DNA of 64,000 nucleotides, from the NCBI RefSeq assembly GCF_003071345.1, contig NZ_QCYK01000002.1, positions 2,170,001-2,234,000 of the forward strand, in the 5' to 3' direction. How positions within the stretch are numbered: position 1 is the stretch's first letter; each line of letters opens with the position of its first letter. Under the pieces are notes generated by a model. It searched no databases, was not told the DNA's origin, and was given only the letters and a program-made list of their open reading frames with translations. A program made the position numbers and the translations under genes. Shown here one piece after another: positions 44,567 through 52,033 of this stretch. The DNA is from Chitinophaga parva (lineage in GTDB: Bacteria; Bacteroidota; Bacteroidia; Chitinophagales; Chitinophagaceae).

Positions 44567-44606
44567 ATTTAACAATTTGACAATTTAACTATCTAAGAAT
44601 TTAACC
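44567..44606. repeat. Tandem octamer repeat ATTTRACA, five units
   Basis: ATTTAACA, ATTTGACA, ATTTAACT, ATCTAAGA and ATTTAACC follow one another in strict 8-bp register in the 75-bp gap between the GDPD and phosphatase genes. The stretch is AT-rich in an otherwise GC-rich region. Confidence 0.85.
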
Positions 44607-44627
44607 ATTATTTCACGGCAAAAAGGA

Positions 44628-46199
44628 ATGACAAAATTCATACGTGCGTGCATGTTAGTGGGGGCCCTCTTTACCGGTGTGGGCGCCTTTGCACAGGTAG
44701 ATGACCCGGACGCCACACCGGCAGCGCTGCTGAGAGGGCCTTACCTCCAGGCGGGTACCGGCACCAGCATGGTGATCCGCTGGCGTACCGATCTTGCTAC
44801 CCGCAGCCGCGTGCATTTTGGCACGGAGGCAGGCCAGCTGGATCATGTAGTGGACGATAGCCTGCTGCGTACGGAACATAGCGTAAAGATCAGCGGCCTG
44901 CAGCCCCATACGCGTTATTATTACAGCTTTGGCAGTTTTAAAAGCGTGTTGCAGGGCAACGCTGACAATTATTTTTATACCCTGCCGGAAGCCGGTAAGG
45001 AAGGCATGTACCGCATTGCAGCCTTTGGCGATTGTGGTAACAATTCCGTGAACCAGCGCAATGTGCGCAACGCCATGCTGAAATATTTAGGGGACAATTA
45101 CCTGGATGCCTGGGTGCTCCTCGGCGACAATGCCTATGGAAGCGGCACAGATGCGGAGTTCCAGAGCAAGTTCTTTAATATCTATAAGGACGACCTGCTG
45201 AAACATTACCCGTTGTATCCCTGCCCGGGCAATCATGATTACAACGACAAGGATTTTCCCGGTGCGTCTGAAGCGGCGCAAAAGAGCCACCAGACCGCTT
45301 ATTACCAGAACTTCACCATGCCAGTGGAAGGCGAGGCCGGCGGGCTTGCTTCCGGTACACCGGCATTTTATTCTTTTGATGTTGGCAACGTGCACTTCCT
45401 GTCCCTTGATTCTTACGGCATGGAAGATGGCCAATATCGTCTCTATGATACCCTGGGGCCGCAGGTCCAGTGGGTGAAGAAAGACCTGGCCGCCAATAAG
45501 AACAAAGACTGGGTTGTGGCCTACTGGCATCATCCGCCCTATACCATGGGGTCTCATAGCTCTGATGACACGGATGAACTGACCTACATCCGCCAAAACT
45601 TTATCCGCATCCTGGAAAGGGAAGGGGTGGACCTGGTGCTATGTGGCCATAGCCACGATTATGAGCGCACCCGCCTTATCCAGGGCCACTACGGTTTTGA
45701 GGCTACTTTCAGCGCCGCAAAACATAACCTCAGTAACTCTTCCGGCCTGTACGACGGTAGTGATAATGCTTGTCCTTATATCAAAGACAGCACCGGCCGC
45801 GGTACCGTATACGTGGTGAGCGGCTCTGCTGGTAAATTGGGTGGAAAGCAACCCAGCTTCCCCCACGATGCCATGTACTATTCCAATGCAGACCAGGGGG
45901 GCGCCTCCCTGCTGGAAGTGCAGGGCAACCGGCTGGACCTGAAATGGATCTGTGCAGATGGCGTGATCAGGGACCATTTTACTTTGATGAAAAATGTAAA
46001 CCGGCATAACGTGCTGCATGTGAAAGCGGGCACGCCGCTTACGCTTACGGCCTCTTACGTGGGCAGTTACAGCTGGAGCGGGCAGGCACAAACGGGCCGC
46101 AGTATTACCATTCAGCCCCAGGCTGGTACGAAGGTGTACAAGGTGAGGGACAAACAAAATTGCCTGGAAGATACGTTTACAGTGATCGCTTCGAAATAG
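44628..46199 (+). CDS. Secreted purple acid phosphatase-like metallophosphoesterase
   Basis: The 523-aa protein has a signal peptide (MTKFIRACMLVGALFTGVGA), then an N-terminal fibronectin-III-like PAP domain (about 30-120: GPYLQAGTGTSMVIRWRTD). The calcineurin-like catalytic domain (about 125-420) shows all metal motifs: FGDCGNNSV, LLGDNAYGSG, PGNHDYNDK, AYWHHPPYT and CGHSHDYERTR. The last 90 residues look like an Ig-like C-terminal sorting or binding segment (VKAGTPLTLTASYVGSYSW). These enzymes release phosphate from monoesters. Placed after GDPD and SusC/SusD, it fits phosphate scavenging. An octamer repeat fills the gap before it. Confidence 0.92.
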   Translation: MTKFIRACMLVGALFTGVGAFAQVDDPDATPAALLRGPYLQAGTGTSMVIRWRTDLATRSRVHFGTEAGQLDHVVDDSLLRTEHSVKISGLQPHTRYYYSFGSFKSVLQGNADNYFYTLPEAGKEGMYRIAAFGDCGNNSVNQRNVRNAMLKYLGDNYLDAWVLLGDNAYGSGTDAEFQSKFFNIYKDDLLKHYPLYPCPGNHDYNDKDFPGASEAAQKSHQTAYYQNFTMPVEGEAGGLASGTPAFYSFDVGNVHFLSLDSYGMEDGQYRLYDTLGPQVQWVKKDLAANKNKDWVVAYWHHPPYTMGSHSSDDTDELTYIRQNFIRILEREGVDLVLCGHSHDYERTRLIQGHYGFEATFSAAKHNLSNSSGLYDGSDNACPYIKDSTGRGTVYVVSGSAGKLGGKQPSFPHDAMYYSNADQGGASLLEVQGNRLDLKWICADGVIRDHFTLMKNVNRHNVLHVKAGTPLTLTASYVGSYSWSGQAQTGRSITIQPQAGTKVYKVRDKQNCLEDTFTVIASK

Positions 46200-46207
46200 T
46201 TTTGTGT

Positions 46208-47929
46208 ATGCAATGGGTGCGGAAAGGCGCAGGTGCAGTATTGTTGATTTGGGCCATCATTGCATGGTCATTGCCACCTGCGTCCCATACCGCCCGTGTG
46301 CTGGGCTTTTTAACGCGCCGGCAGCAGGCCTTTGCAGCCAGCGCCCGCCAGCTGGAGCAAAGCGTTGCAGCCCTTGATGGCCGCTATCCCAAAACCCTGC
46401 ACCAGGCCCGCGAAGACCTGGCCGCCTGCCGGGTGCAGTACAAGCAACTGGCATTTTTCCTGGAATACTTTTTCAGCAGTGAAGCCTACGTATTCAACAG
46501 CCCCGCTAAATACGAGATAGAAGAGCCTTTCATGGAGTATGAACAACCGGTAGGCCTGCAGCAGCTGGAAGCCCTGTTATATGACGATAGCGCCTGTGTC
46601 CGTAAACCCGCTATGGTGGAGGAAGCACAGGTAATAGCCAGCTCTGCCCGGGATATTCCCGGCCTGTTCTACCACTTCACCGCCACCGATGCACAGATAC
46701 TGGAAAGTACCCGCCTGGAACTGGTGCGGATCATGAGCCTGTACATCAGCGGGTACGATGCGCCGATGGCAAAGAGCGGATTGCGTGAAGCCATCGCGGC
46801 ACTACAGGCATTAGACTCCGTGTACACCATGTTTGATGCGGACAGTGCGGAAGCAGGCATCACCCGTAACATTCACTATTTGCAACAAGACACCTCCTTT
46901 GATCATTTTAACCGGCTTACATTTTTAGCAGATTACGCCATTCCCCTGCAAAGACAACTACGCACCTTTGCTGCCACGCAGCAGCTTGAACTGAATACGG
47001 CTGTTACGCTGAACCCCGCTGCTGACAACCTTTTCAGCGCTGATGCCTTTTCCATGAAAGCTTTCCCGGGCGGCAGCAATACAGATACCATGCTGGTAAA
47101 GCAAGGCAGGTCCTTATTCTTCAACAAAGCTTTATCCGGCCACAACGACCGTAGCTGTGCCACCTGCCACCAGCCGGACCGCTATTTTACAGACGGGCTG
47201 GAACGCAATACTGCTCTGAACGGCGGTAAGTTGCCCCGCAATACACCTACACTCCTGTACAGTTGTTTTCAATATTCCCAGTTCTGGGACGGGCGTGTTA
47301 AAAGCCTGGAAGAGCAGGTACTGGCCGTTATGCATAATCCTGATGAAATGAATGCCTGCGATGACAGTGTGCTTCATCGCCTGCGCCTGGACAGCATGGG
47401 CACCGTTACGCGTGCCCTGGCGGCTTACATCCGTACACTAAGGCCTTTTAGTGCTGCTTTTGATACCTACTTGCAAGGTGATAAAAAAGCCATGACGCCG
47501 CTACAGCAACATGGCTTTAATATTTTTATGGGCAAGGCCCAATGCGGCACTTGTCATTTTGCACCCGTGTTCAACGGGCTTACACCGCCCTTGTACAATA
47601 GAACAGAATTTGAAGTGCTGGCGGCCCCGCTTACGGAAAACCTGGTGAAACGCAGTGCAGATACGGACCTGGGCCGGTATGATTTTTTCAGGATCGATTT
47701 CTATAAAGGCGCTTTTAAAACCCCTACGGTGCGCAATGCCGCGGTAACCGGCCCTTATCTTCACCACGGTGCTTTTCATAGCCTGGAGCAGGTAGTGGAG
47801 TTTTACGACCGGGGCGGTATGCATGCCAGTAACCAAACCCTGGCCGCCACCCCCTTACAGCTGTCCGCCAATGAAAAAAAGGCCCTGGTGGCCTTTATGC
47901 AGGCGCTCACGGATAAGCCTTCCTATTAA
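46208..47929 (+). CDS. Di-heme cytochrome c peroxidase (MauG/CCP family) with long N-terminal domain
   Basis: The ATG at 46208 gives 573 residues with an N-terminal hydrophobic signal segment (GAGAVLLIWAIIAWSLPPAS). Residues 35-290 form a helical domain of unknown type (RQQAFAASARQLEQSVAALD). Residues 295-573 are the CCP/MauG domain with two heme motifs: CATCHQPDRYFTDG and CGTCHFAPVFNG, plus the typical LPRNTPTLLYS, QFWDGRVKSLEEQ and TPTVRNAAVTGPYLHHGAF. The family reduces hydrogen peroxide or carries out MauG-like protein or substrate oxidation in the periplasm. It starts 9 bp after the phosphatase gene, so it belongs to the same operon, though its link to phosphate use is not obvious. Its stop is 1 bp from that of convergent DUF983. 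Confidence 0.9.
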   Translation: MQWVRKGAGAVLLIWAIIAWSLPPASHTARVLGFLTRRQQAFAASARQLEQSVAALDGRYPKTLHQAREDLAACRVQYKQLAFFLEYFFSSEAYVFNSPAKYEIEEPFMEYEQPVGLQQLEALLYDDSACVRKPAMVEEAQVIASSARDIPGLFYHFTATDAQILESTRLELVRIMSLYISGYDAPMAKSGLREAIAALQALDSVYTMFDADSAEAGITRNIHYLQQDTSFDHFNRLTFLADYAIPLQRQLRTFAATQQLELNTAVTLNPAADNLFSADAFSMKAFPGGSNTDTMLVKQGRSLFFNKALSGHNDRSCATCHQPDRYFTDGLERNTALNGGKLPRNTPTLLYSCFQYSQFWDGRVKSLEEQVLAVMHNPDEMNACDDSVLHRLRLDSMGTVTRALAAYIRTLRPFSAAFDTYLQGDKKAMTPLQQHGFNIFMGKAQCGTCHFAPVFNGLTPPLYNRTEFEVLAAPLTENLVKRSADTDLGRYDFFRIDFYKGAFKTPTVRNAAVTGPYLHHGAFHSLEQVVEFYDRGGMHASNQTLAATPLQLSANEKKALVAFMQALTDKPSY

Positions 47930-47930
47930 A

Positions 47931-48407
47931 TTACCAGGAGCCTTCCTGGCTGTCGTTGAGGCGCTCGGGGTTATCCGGCGGTATACTGCGCCAGTTAGGT
48001 TCATAACCTACAAAGAAGGCCAGCCAGCCGGTGCGCGCCACGCGCATGAGATAAGGCTGGCAAAGTACCAATACCACCGCATTGATGCCCAGCCATATAA
48101 AAATACTGTTGTCGTACACGGAGAAGCCCGCCAGCACCCAATACGCTATAAAGGTAGCCACGCTCACCGCTACTGCCAGTGCATAGCTCACGTAGCCGGA
48201 GCCGAAGTAAAAACCCACTTCAATGTTGAGCGGCTGCCCGCACACCGGGCAGTACCGGTTCATCTTCATCGTTTCTTTCAGGTTGTAAGGATTTTTATTC
48301 ACGAACATATCACCCTCGCGGCAGCGGGGGCATTTGCATTTGAAAAGGTTGAAGAAACTGGGATGGCGGGCCGCCTCATGATCGTGGGAGTGGCTGTGCG
48401 TTGACAT
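47931..48407 (-). CDS. DUF983 membrane protein
   Basis: The 158-aa protein has a His-rich N-terminus (MSTHSHSHDHEAARHP), two CxxC pairs in the DUF983 pattern (FKCKCPRCREGDMF and YCPVCGQPLNIEVGFYFG), and two membrane helices (YALAVAVSVATFIAYWVLAG and SIFIWLGINAVVLVLCQPYL). DUF983 is common in Bacteroidota and alphaproteobacteria and has no defined role; the CxxC pairs suggest zinc binding. The AraC gene lies 12 bp upstream on the same strand, so the two may be co-transcribed. Confidence 0.88.
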   Translation of the reverse strand: MSTHSHSHDHEAARHPSFFNLFKCKCPRCREGDMFVNKNPYNLKETMKMNRYCPVCGQPLNIEVGFYFGSGYVSYALAVAVSVATFIAYWVLAGFSVYDNSIFIWLGINAVVLVLCQPYLMRVARTGWLAFFVGYEPNWRSIPPDNPERLNDSQEGSW

Positions 48408-48419
48408 ATAAGATCAGTT

Positions 48420-49307
48420 TTAAGCGTTGTGTATGTTGTCTTTCCGGAAAGCTTCCGGCGTAGTGCCGGTGTACTTGCGGAAGAATTTAGAGAAATAGGA
48501 ATTGTCTGCAAAGTCCAGCGTGTCCGCAATGGCGGCAATGCTCAGGTCTGCATTGATGAGCAGGCGCTTGGCTTCCAGGATCACGCGGTCGCGGATCAGC
48601 TCCCCGGCAGAGCGGCCGGTGAGGTCTTTGGCCAGTGCATTGAGATGGTTGGGCGTTACATAGAGGAGTGCCGCGTAGTCTTTGGTGAGCTTCTTTTCTT
48701 TGTAGTGCTGTGCAATGAGTTGCTGGAAATTGCGCAACAGTAAAGAATTGTATGGGCTTTGCGGGCGCGGTGTTCCCTTGGTCACCTGCCGGTTCAACAG
48801 CAGGAACAACTGCACCAGCAAGGTGCGCAGCATATCCTGCTGACCTGGTAGCGCGGCTTTATCTTCTTTCAATAAAGATTCCAGCACCTGTGAAATTTCC
48901 TGTTGCATGCCGCCGGGTAATTGGATCACCTGTTCTGCGGCATTGCCGGAAAAGAAACTGAATTGCTCCAGGAAGCGCGCATTATTCAAAAATGCATCCA
49001 GGAAAGCCGCGGAAAAATTGATGATATAACCGGTGGGCCTGCCCCTGAACTCCCAGGTATGCACCTGTCCGGGCGCCATGCAGTAGACCTGGCCGGCCTT
49101 TACCGGGAATGGTACAAAATCGATGCTGTGTTTGCCACTGCCGGTGGCAAAGTATACAAAATGATAAAAGTCATGTTTGTGCGGGAAGTGCAGATCACGG
49201 TGCGTATCCAGGTAATGGTCCAGGCGGTCTGTCATGAAATCGCTGGGCAGCAGCGGCGTTTCAGTAAGGCTGCAAATGCTATACGTTGGTAGTACGGGCT
49301 TTGCCAT
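48420..49307 (-). CDS. AraC family transcriptional regulator
   Basis: The 295-aa protein has an N-terminal cupin-type sensing domain (about 25-140: HKHDFYHFVYFATGSGKHSI and GQVYCMAPGQVHTWEF). A C-terminal AraC DNA-binding domain (about 190-290) has two helix-turn-helix units: DYAALLYVTPNHLNALAKDL and LSIAAIADTLDFADNSYFSK, followed by FRKYTGTTPEAFRK. It probably binds a sugar or aromatic ligand. No signal peptide or membrane segment is seen. A consensus -7 box lies close upstream, and the DUF983 gene follows 12 bp downstream. Its targets are not evident. Confidence 0.93.
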   Translation of the reverse strand: MAKPVLPTYSICSLTETPLLPSDFMTDRLDHYLDTHRDLHFPHKHDFYHFVYFATGSGKHSIDFVPFPVKAGQVYCMAPGQVHTWEFRGRPTGYIINFSAAFLDAFLNNARFLEQFSFFSGNAAEQVIQLPGGMQQEISQVLESLLKEDKAALPGQQDMLRTLLVQLFLLLNRQVTKGTPRPQSPYNSLLLRNFQQLIAQHYKEKKLTKDYAALLYVTPNHLNALAKDLTGRSAGELIRDRVILEAKRLLINADLSIAAIADTLDFADNSYFSKFFRKYTGTTPEAFRKDNIHNA

Positions 49308-49324
49308 GGTGTTGTTTGTTGAAC

Positions 49325-49332
49325 CAAAGGTA
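49325..49332 (-). promoter_or_regulatory. Bacteroidota -7 box (TACCTTTG) of the AraC gene
   Basis: The minus strand reads TACCTTTG, an exact TAnnTTTG match, 17 bp before the ATG at 49307. Confidence 0.6.
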
Positions 49333-49410
49333 GCAAGGATGTACCGGAGGGGCCGGTAAATAACAGGGGATTTATGGTACTTTTTACTGATCCTGTTTTT
49401 TTACAAAAAG

Positions 49411-49436
49411 AGAAAGCCCCCGCATACCGCGGGAGC
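49411..49436 (-). terminator. Intrinsic terminator of the GH18 gene and sigma-FecR-SusCD locus
   Basis: On the minus strand GCTCCCGC (49436-49429) pairs with GCGGGGGC (49423-49416), with one G-T pair, and is followed by the T-rich TTTCTCTTTTT. It lies 32 bp past the GH18 stop codon. Confidence 0.75.
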
Positions 49437-49467
49437 TCTCCAATTGGCAAAGGGTATGTGGGTTATA

Positions 49468-50475
49468 TCAGTACAGGCTATTGTAAATGGTTGTCAGCAA
49501 TGACCCCGGGTCGCTGGCGGGCAGGTCCTGGTGCAGTTCCCAGATCATGATACCGGCGGCGTTCCGGCTTTTGGCATAAGCTACCTTGGCTTGTATAGTA
49601 GGAACGCCGTTGTAATAAATAGTGCCCTTGTCTTTCACCACGATACTGTCGCTGTTCTCCGCGCCGGGGTAGGTGCGCACCAGGTCCTTGTAATTGAAGC
49701 TGGCAGTAGCACCGGTGGGTGGAAAACCCGGCCCAAATGCGTACCCGTAAAATGGTACGCCCAGCAGGAGTTTGGAACCAGGAATGCCCCTGTCCAGGTA
49801 GAAATTGAGGTCGCGTACGGCCATGGAATAACTGGCGTGTGGCCCCGGGCGCGATGGATCCCAGAAACCGGTGGAGTCATAGGACATGATATTGATGTAA
49901 TCGAACCTTTGCAGGGTAGCGTCTGAAATATACTGGCGCGTGCTGCTCCAGTACACCTGGGCGGAACTAAGGAGTTTTTGCTGCGCATGCAGTGCGGTTT
50001 GCAAGGCTGCTATGAAAGCCGCGTAGCGTGCGGTGTCTGCCACGATCAGCGTGTTTTCAAGGTCTGCGTCCACACCGTCTGCGTTCACTGCATGGGCCAG
50101 TGATACGATGTTGGCTATCAGTGTATGGCGCTTGTCTGCCGCCATCCAGTCTGCCATAGTGGGTGGCGGATCGCCGCCGCCAATGGCCAGGTATACGCGT
50201 ACGTTAGCCGCATGCGCCGATGTTATCACCTGTTGCAGGTCTGCCATGTTGCAGGCGCTGAAACTGCCATCAGCGGTGGGGTTGAAGAAGGCGAGGTTTA
50301 AATCAGTAAGCCTGGACAGGTCCAGTTGGCTTACGGCTGCGGCCCATGTATCCTGGCGCATGCAATAGCCAAGGATATGCGCCCGGGCGGTACCCGGTAT
50401 TACCTGTCCGTTTGTTTTTTTGCTGCAGCTGGTCAGCAAATATATACAGGCCAGTGCAGTCCAGTACTTGATCAT
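49468..50475 (-). CDS. GH18 chitinase-like surface lipoprotein
   Basis: The 335-aa protein has a lipoprotein signal (MIKYWTALACIYLLTSCSKK, lipobox Cys at residue 17) and a GH18 TIM barrel. The catalytic motif DxxDxDxE is complete as DGVDADLE at residues 133-140, with E140 as acid. Other GH18 marks are VYLAIGGGDPPP (SxGG region), INIMSYDSTGFWDP (the YD of the sixth strand), LLLGVPFYGYAFGPG and GIMIWELHQDL. It could cleave chitin-type beta-1,4-GlcNAc chains or the core of N-glycans, since the family includes both activities. It starts 6 bp after the SusD-like gene, so the SusC/SusD pair probably imports its products. Confidence 0.93.
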   Translation of the reverse strand: MIKYWTALACIYLLTSCSKKTNGQVIPGTARAHILGYCMRQDTWAAAVSQLDLSRLTDLNLAFFNPTADGSFSACNMADLQQVITSAHAANVRVYLAIGGGDPPPTMADWMAADKRHTLIANIVSLAHAVNADGVDADLENTLIVADTARYAAFIAALQTALHAQQKLLSSAQVYWSSTRQYISDATLQRFDYINIMSYDSTGFWDPSRPGPHASYSMAVRDLNFYLDRGIPGSKLLLGVPFYGYAFGPGFPPTGATASFNYKDLVRTYPGAENSDSIVVKDKGTIYYNGVPTIQAKVAYAKSRNAAGIMIWELHQDLPASDPGSLLTTIYNSLY

Positions 50476-50481
50476 ATCTGT

Positions 50482-52023
50482 TTATTGTTTATCCCACCAT
50501 ACCGGTTGCATCCAGTCGTTCTTACCACCGATGCGGCCAATGGCGTCGTTATAATTTTGCGTGTTATTAAAGGCTTCTGTGCTGGGGTAAAAGAGCCGGA
50601 GGTATGGCTTGGAACCCGTCTCAGATTCCCCGCCCACATCATCCACTGCTGCCAGTACCGGGTATCCGCTGCGGCGTTGGTTGGCAAAAGCCTCGTACCC
50701 ATTCGGGAACAGGGCCACCCATTTTTGCATATTGATCTGCTCAATGGCTTTAGTGGCGTCTAACGGGTGCGCCTGTACGAAATTGTCCACCTCAGTGCCG
50801 CTCACCGGGACCATGCCGGGGTACATGTCCAGCTGCTGCATGGCATCGCGGATGCCTGCCTGGTAGTGGGCATTGGCATCTTCCGCTATCCAGCCACGAG
50901 AGGCAGCTTCCGCCAGCAGGAACTCTGTTTCTGCAATACCCATGTGCAGGAAGGGGGCCTGCAGTTGATAGAAGGGCGGCGCTATCAGCGTGTACTTGTT
51001 ACCCTGGGGAATATCTGTGCCATCTGCCGCGATGAAGTCTGCCCAGTCATCCCACCAGTACAGGCCTGGCTTGATGGACAGGTAGTTTGTCTTGCTGGTA
51101 ATGTCCTTGCCGTTTGCATCCCTGTTTACAAAGAAAGCGGCAATGCGCGGATCATTTTCCTGCTTCAGGTAGTCCACAAAGGTATTGCAGCCAATGGTAT
51201 AATTGTAGGTCTGCTCTTCCTGCAAGGCCTGGCTGAGGCCATTGCCACGCAGGTCCGGGAAGTTGTAAGCTTCGTGCACCATGCGGAAATTATCTTCCGC
51301 TGTTTGCATTACACCAGCGGCTACGGCCTTTTTTACCTGGGCTTCCGCGGTAGCGGCATCTCTTTTGGTAAGGCGCATGGCCAGGCGGAGGCGCAGGGAA
51401 TTGGCCAGGTGTTTCCATTTGCCAAGGTCCCCATTGTACACAATATCATTGTCAATGGCTTCACTGTTAGCATTGAATTGCGCGGTGGCTTCATCCAGTT
51501 CTTTGAAAAAATCGTTGTAGATATCCTGTTGCTTGTCATAGGCAGGGGTATATACTTTTTCATAGTAAGCCTGGCCTGCCTGCGTGTAAGGGATATCACC
51601 ATAGTTGTCGGTGAGTACAGAGAAGATGTACACTTTCAGGATGCGGCCCGCGGCGGCATAGTTCACCAGTGCAGTATCACCTTTGATACGTTCCAGCATG
51701 TCTACCAGCTGCTTGCCGCTTTTGCCATAGAAGGTTTCCCACACCCGGTCATTGTAGAAATCATTGCGGATATACTTGGTGCCGGAACGCATGCCCCAGC
51801 TGCCATTTACATACTGCACCCTGGGTAGCATCAGGTACAGGTTAGGATAACCCATTTCACGGCCACCATCCAGGTAATAAGCGGCAGATGCCAGTTGCTG
51901 CCCCGGCGCTATACTGGCGCCTTTGGTGGGATCTGTATTGATGGTATCGAAGTTCTTGGTGCAACTGCTGAAGAACAATGCCGTACCTAAAAAGAGAAGG
52001 GAAGTATGCTTGTTACGTCTCAT
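50482..52023 (-). CDS. SusD-like lipoprotein (SusD-like_2 type) of the GH18 locus
   Basis: The ATG at 52023 gives 513 residues with a lipoprotein signal (MRRNKHTSLLFLGTALFFSSC) and the typical start NFDTINTDPTKGASIAPGQQ. Family segments include VYIFSVLTDNYGDIPYTQAG, LGKWKHLANSLRLRLAMRLT, FLLAEAASRGWI and INMQKWVALFPNGYEAFANQRRSG. It is the surface binding partner of the SusC at 52034, 10 bp upstream on the same strand, and is followed by the GH18 enzyme. A GlcNAc-containing glycan is the likeliest ligand, by association. Confidence 0.93.
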   Translation of the reverse strand: MRRNKHTSLLFLGTALFFSSCTKNFDTINTDPTKGASIAPGQQLASAAYYLDGGREMGYPNLYLMLPRVQYVNGSWGMRSGTKYIRNDFYNDRVWETFYGKSGKQLVDMLERIKGDTALVNYAAAGRILKVYIFSVLTDNYGDIPYTQAGQAYYEKVYTPAYDKQQDIYNDFFKELDEATAQFNANSEAIDNDIVYNGDLGKWKHLANSLRLRLAMRLTKRDAATAEAQVKKAVAAGVMQTAEDNFRMVHEAYNFPDLRGNGLSQALQEEQTYNYTIGCNTFVDYLKQENDPRIAAFFVNRDANGKDITSKTNYLSIKPGLYWWDDWADFIAADGTDIPQGNKYTLIAPPFYQLQAPFLHMGIAETEFLLAEAASRGWIAEDANAHYQAGIRDAMQQLDMYPGMVPVSGTEVDNFVQAHPLDATKAIEQINMQKWVALFPNGYEAFANQRRSGYPVLAAVDDVGGESETGSKPYLRLFYPSTEAFNNTQNYNDAIGRIGGKNDWMQPVWWDKQ

Positions 52024-52033
52024 TGTTTCCAGT

